Part shown: positions 60,747-64,000 of the stretch, in pieces | Layout: each line of letters starts with the position of its first letter | Position numbering within the stretch: position 1 is the stretch's first letter | NCBI RefSeq assembly: GCF_023101085.1 | Contig: NZ_CP064703.1 | Coordinates: 3,286,001 to 3,350,000 of the forward strand | DNA: 64,000 nucleotides | Direction of reading: 5' to 3' | From: Bradyrhizobium sp. 170 | GTDB lineage: Bacteria > Pseudomonadota > Alphaproteobacteria > Rhizobiales > Xanthobacteraceae | Position numbers and translations under genes: made by a program | The notes under the pieces: model-generated | What the model was told of the DNA's origin: nothing | The model's database searches: none | What the model saw: the letters and a program-made list of their open reading frames with translations, nothing else

Positions 60747-62498
60747 ATGTCGAGCATCACCCGCTTCGTTCTGAATCTATCCATCGGCGCCAAGCTCGGC
60801 ATCGCCTCAGGCCTCGGCGTTCTGCTCGTCGCCACCATGGTGACTGTCCAGATCCGTGCCAACGCTGCGCTGCGCGAAGCGGATATGCGTAAGTCCGCGC
60901 AGCAAACGATTGCGCGAGACGCAGTAGACGCGAAAGCGTCGATTCGTGGCATGCAGATTGGCGTCCGCGATCTTCGTCTCGTCAACAATCCGGCAGACCT
61001 GCAAAAGGCCAGCGACTATCTCGCGGCCCGACTGAAGTCGGTGAACCATTTTGCAGACGAGATGTTGAGATTGTCCAAGTCCGCCGAAAACCGTGCACGC
61101 ATCGAGAAGCTGAAGGCGAAGGCGAGCGATTATTCGAAGGGGGCTCAGCAGATCGCGGCTGTTCGCGCCGAAGCGATATCAGCGGCAGGCGGCGGCGCCG
61201 ACGCCGCAGCGCGGATTACGAAACTGAACGAAGACGCCGGTCGCATCGCCCGCGAGGTCACACTGCCGATCGCCGCCGAACTTGAGCCGCTTGCCAACCA
61301 GATCGCCGAGTTCGCCAAGCGCGGCGTGGAAGAGCAGGCCGCCCAGGCCGCCCGGGAGATGGCTACGGCAGAATGGGAATCCATGGCGCTGGGTATCGGC
61401 ACGATCCTGTTGCTGATCGGAACCAGCATATTCTCCTACTTCTCGATCGCGCGTCCGATGCGCGCGTTGAGCGTGTCGATGGACGAACTCGCCGGCGGCA
61501 ATTTCGGCGTGGTATTGCCCGGCCTCGGGCGCAGGGACGAACTCGGCGCGGTCGCCGGCGCCGTCGAGAAATTCAAGGTCGTTTCGGAGCAAAAGTCCCG
61601 CGACGAGGCGGAAGCCAAGATCAAGCAGGACCAGATCGCAGCCCAGCAGCGCAAGGCCGATATGGTCCGGCTGGCGGATTCCTTCGAGGCCGCTGTCGGC
61701 GAGATCGTCGAAACCGTGTCGTCGGCGTCTACCGAACTCGAAGCTTCCGCCGGCACGCTGACGGCGACCGCCGAGCGCGCGCAGGAAGTGACGACCATGG
61801 TGGCCGCGGCTTCGGAAGAGGCTTCCACCAACGTGCAGTCGGTTGCTTCGGCGACAGAAGAGCTGACTTCTTCCGTCAACGAGATCAGCCGCCAGGTGCA
61901 GGAATCGGCGCGGATGGCCAATGAGGCCGTCGATCAGGCTCGTCACACCAATGACCGCGTCAGCGAATTGTCGAAGGCGGCTGCCCGCATCGGAGACGTG
62001 GTCGAACTCATCAACACCATCGCCGGCCAGACCAATCTCCTGGCGCTCAATGCCACCATCGAGGCCGCGCGCGCCGGCGAGGCCGGCCGCGGTTTTGCCG
62101 TCGTGGCCTCCGAAGTGAAGGCGCTCGCCGAGCAGACCGCAAAGGCCACCGGCGAGATCGGCCAGCAGATTACCAGTATCCAGGGCGCGACCCAGGAGTC
62201 GGTGAACGCGATCCAGGCAATCAGCGGGACCATCGAAAGGCTGTCGGAGATCTCATCGACGATAGCGGCGGCGGTGGAGGAGCAGGGCGCGGCGACGCAG
62301 GAGATCTCCCGCAACGTGCAGCAGGCCGCCCAGGGCACCCAGCAGGTCTCCGCCAACATCACCGACGTGCAGCGCGGCGCCAGCGAAACCGGCTCCGCCT
62401 CCGCACAGGTGCTTTCGGCGGCGCAGTCGCTGTCGAGCGACTCCAACCGCCTCAAGCTGGAGGTCGGCAAGTTTTTGGATACGGTGCGGGCGGCGTGA
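60747..62498 (+). CDS. Methyl-accepting chemotaxis protein 5
   Basis: 583-residue chemoreceptor. TM1 about 15-35, a helical periplasmic sensor 36-211 ([20 protein letters not shown] and [20 protein letters not shown] suggest a four-helix-bundle type), TM2 about 212-234, HAMP ([20 protein letters not shown]) and the shared signalling domain with [20 protein letters not shown] at its tip. It ends [11 protein letters not shown] 60747 follows CAAGGACGCCCATC. Last of the five tandem receptors, downstream of the AraC-family gene on the same strand. Confidence 0.95.
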   Translation: MSSITRFVLNLSIGAKLGIASGLGVLLVATMVTVQIRANAALREADMRKSAQQTIARDAVDAKASIRGMQIGVRDLRLVNNPADLQKASDYLAARLKSVNHFADEMLRLSKSAENRARIEKLKAKASDYSKGAQQIAAVRAEAISAAGGGADAAARITKLNEDAGRIAREVTLPIAAELEPLANQIAEFAKRGVEEQAAQAAREMATAEWESMALGIGTILLLIGTSIFSYFSIARPMRALSVSMDELAGGNFGVVLPGLGRRDELGAVAGAVEKFKVVSEQKSRDEAEAKIKQDQIAAQQRKADMVRLADSFEAAVGEIVETVSSASTELEASAGTLTATAERAQEVTTMVAAASEEASTNVQSVASATEELTSSVNEISRQVQESARMANEAVDQARHTNDRVSELSKAAARIGDVVELINTIAGQTNLLALNATIEAARAGEAGRGFAVVASEVKALAEQTAKATGEIGQQITSIQGATQESVNAIQAISGTIERLSEISSTIAAAVEEQGAATQEISRNVQQAAQGTQQVSANITDVQRGASETGSASAQVLSAAQSLSSDSNRLKLEVGKFLDTVRAA

Positions 62499-62534
62499 GC
62501 GCCGGTCGAGGCGAGGAAGAAGAAGCAGAATTCT

Positions 62535-62565
62535 CTTCCCCTCTCCCACAAGGAGAGAAGGGAAG
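62535..62565. terminator. Hairpin between convergent genes (candidate two-way terminator)
   Basis: CTTCCCCTCTCC (62535-62546) pairs with GGAGAG-AA-GGGAAG (62552-62565), with a two-base bulge. It sits between the MCP 5 stop and the thiolase-like stop. T runs are weak on both strands. Confidence 0.4.
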
Positions 62566-62568
62566 GCG

Positions 62569-64000
62569 CTACCCCACTCGCCACTCCAGTACGTCATCGT
62601 CCACCGTAACGATATCGCCGACCGATCCCACCGGCGTCTGATCCAGGTTCAGCAAATGCTTCAGCGTTGCCGAGTCATTGGCAGGGATGCGGGCGAGCGC
62701 CCGCGCGTCGCCCTCGGTGCGCAGCATCACCACGCCGTGCTCGACCTCGCCCTTGGCCTTGTAGATCACGGTAAAACTCTCGACCTTGCCCTTGCCTGAA
62801 GCTTCGGTGACGAAGTCCGGCACCTTGCGGCGGTTGCGGTCGGCTTCGGCCTGCACGCTGGTTTCCTGCGCGAGCGCCTGCTTCGGCGTCTCGCGCGACA
62901 GCACCAGCCCGTGATGCTTGGTGACAAAGCCGCCCTGGCCGTAGAGCAGGCCGAGCTTGCCGCGTTCACGCAAGGCTCGTACCATCGCGACCGCTGCATG
63001 CGTCATATAGGTGTTGAGCGGCGCGCCGAAGAAGGTGAGGCCGCCGGTTACGGTCGGCTGCACGTCGGGGCCGAGGCCAAGCGTCCGCCGCGCCATCTTG
63101 GGCACGCAGGGAAAGCAGCTATACAACTCGATGGCGTCGAATTTTTTGCCGTCGCCCTCCGCGAGATCCATCACGGCCTTCAGAACTGCGTTCTGCGGGT
63201 GGCTTTCAAAGAACTGGTCGCGAACAAGATAGTCGCGCGGCTCTTCCGCCGACGCGCCGCCGATCGGATAGATCAGGCGATCTTCGGGCACGCCGGCCGC
63301 GCGGGCTTTTGCGAGCGACGTCAGCAGCACCGCGCCACCCATGTTCACGGTCGGATTGGCTACCATCAGCTTTGTATAGGGCCAGGCGATCAGCCGGTTC
63401 TCAGGTGTCGGCGTGGTGATTTCCTCGGGCGCAAAACGCTTCTTCAGCCACGAATTCGGATTCTCGGACGCGACCTCCGAATAGGTCGACCACAGCGCGC
63501 CGGATTCCGCCAGCGCCTCGCGCGGGGTCTGTCCCCAATGCGCTGACGTGGCGGATTCATACAGCGGATAGACGGTGATCGGGCGGAACACACCGAGCTT
63601 CACCGCCATCGGTTTCTGGAACGCTGCGCCGCGCTTCGGCTCCTCGACGTCATGGGCGAATGGCGTCCACGGCAGCGAGATGCCGCCGCGTTCGGCCTTG
63701 GTTGCGGTCGATTGCGCTTCTGCCCCGCAGACGGCGGCCACGCTGCATTCGCCGCGCGCGATGCGCTTTGCCGCTTCATGGATGTAGCGGATCGGGCTCT
63801 CGCCGCCGACAGGGCCGTAATAGCAATGCGCCGGATCGGCACCGAGCCGCGCCGCAAGCTGCTTCTCGGGATCGCGGTAGCGCCAGCTCAGGAAATTGAC
63901 GACGTCGAGCGAGCCGAGTTCGCCGAGCAGTTTTGCCCCACTGTCAGCCTCCGCACGCCGCACGGCTTGTTCGAGCAGCGCCAGCGGCTCGAGGCCGGCG
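62569..64000 (-). CDS. Thiolase-like protein lacking thiolase catalytic residues, partial
   Basis: C-terminal 476 residues; the 5' end is outside the window (the frame stays open to base 64000, reading AGLEPLALLEQAVRRAEADS). Overall it follows the thiolase superfamily and ends in an extra domain like that of thiolase-like protein type 1 (about the last 100 residues, VESFTVIYKAKGEVEHGVVM). The usual catalytic residues are replaced: the nucleophile loop reads GPVGGESPIRY (near 63800) without Cys, the NEAF loop reads YSCFP (near 63115), the GHP loop reads FGAPLN (near 63025), and the C-terminal CxG loop reads YGQGGFV (near 62940). It is therefore probably not a canonical acetyl-CoA acetyltransferase. 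Function unknown; CoA or lipid binding is possible. Confidence 0.88.
   Translation of the reverse strand, partial: AGLEPLALLEQAVRRAEADSGAKLLGELGSLDVVNFLSWRYRDPEKQLAARLGADPAHCYYGPVGGESPIRYIHEAAKRIARGECSVAAVCGAEAQSTATKAERGGISLPWTPFAHDVEEPKRGAAFQKPMAVKLGVFRPITVYPLYESATSAHWGQTPREALAESGALWSTYSEVASENPNSWLKKRFAPEEITTPTPENRLIAWPYTKLMVANPTVNMGGAVLLTSLAKARAAGVPEDRLIYPIGGASAEEPRDYLVRDQFFESHPQNAVLKAVMDLAEGDGKKFDAIELYSCFPCVPKMARRTLGLGPDVQPTVTGGLTFFGAPLNTYMTHAAVAMVRALRERGKLGLLYGQGGFVTKHHGLVLSRETPKQALAQETSVQAEADRNRRKVPDFVTEASGKGKVESFTVIYKAKGEVEHGVVMLRTEGDARALARIPANDSATLKHLLNLDQTPVGSVGDIVTVDDDVLEWRVG

Noticed and set aside
51213..62498. The regularly spaced repeated DNA in this region considered as a CRISPR or satellite array.
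   Set aside because: The repeats are the coding sequence for the MCP signalling domains, about 820 bp long, not short direct repeats with spacers.
1..64000. Search by eye for tRNA, rRNA, transposase, integrase or phage genes.
   Set aside because: None seen. The only mobile-like sequences are short palindromic repeats without coding capacity. A tRNAscan run would settle tRNAs.

Overview
The window looks like chromosomal DNA of a Bradyrhizobium-like alphaproteobacterium (Nitrobacteraceae). The basis is high GC with many GTG starts, several families of GC-rich intergenic palindromes of the kind seen in that group, a class III polyhydroxyalkanoate (PHA) synthase with a phasin, an aerobic phenylacetate (paa) operon, a CYP102-type P450-reductase fusion, and a tandem array of methyl-accepting chemotaxis proteins (MCPs). 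I see no rRNA, tRNA, CRISPR array, transposase or integrase. The species assignment is inference.

Layout. 1-4131 (minus): a peptide ABC importer in the order binding protein, permease, permease, ATPase (cut by the window start), divergent from a DadA-like FAD oxidoreductase (4329-5582). 5679-16935 (mostly plus): a lipid and carbon-storage neighbourhood with a small DUF6489-like protein, an alpha/beta hydrolase, a wax ester synthase/diacylglycerol acyltransferase, an epoxide hydrolase, a P450 BM3-like fusion, a spermidine-synthase-like methyltransferase, then a short PhaE-like protein, class III PhaC and a GNAT acetyltransferase in overlapping frames. 17183-20120: phasin, DUF445 membrane protein and a paralogue of the first hydrolase.

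20353-27151: paaX, paaA-B-C-D-E, paaI and paaK, encoding activation of phenylacetate to its CoA thioester, the multicomponent epoxidase, a thioesterase and the repressor. 27185-32744: an MDR oxidoreductase, a YeeE/YedE sulfur transporter, and a minus-strand set of MFS transporter, sulfite-oxidase-like protein and hydrolase-OsmC fusion. 32903-37471: amidase, formamidase-like hydrolase, SDR and a tartrate/D-malate dehydrogenase. 37669-46547: a minus-strand LysR, M20 carbamoylase-type hydrolase and D-2-hydroxyacid dehydrogenase set, divergent from a DUF1445 protein and a complete branched-chain-type ABC importer (SBP-livHMGF). 46643-51033: the otnC / ltnD-otnI-otnK pathway for four-carbon acid sugars.

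51213-62498: five MCPs in a row on the plus strand with different sensor regions but nearly the same signalling domain, with an AraC-family regulator between the fourth and fifth. 62569-64000 (minus): the C-terminal part of a thiolase-like protein that lacks the usual thiolase catalytic residues.

Overall, importers and catabolic operons for organic acids, amides, aromatics and peptides sit beside storage-polymer and neutral-lipid genes and an array of chemoreceptors. This fits a soil or rhizosphere generalist. I found no clearly undescribed defence or mobile system. The most unusual items are the MCP island with its shared upstream TTAAC elements, the thiolase-like protein without catalytic residues, the CYP102 without the BM3 carboxylate anchor, the very short PhaE, and repeat elements inserted inside the paa and liv operons.
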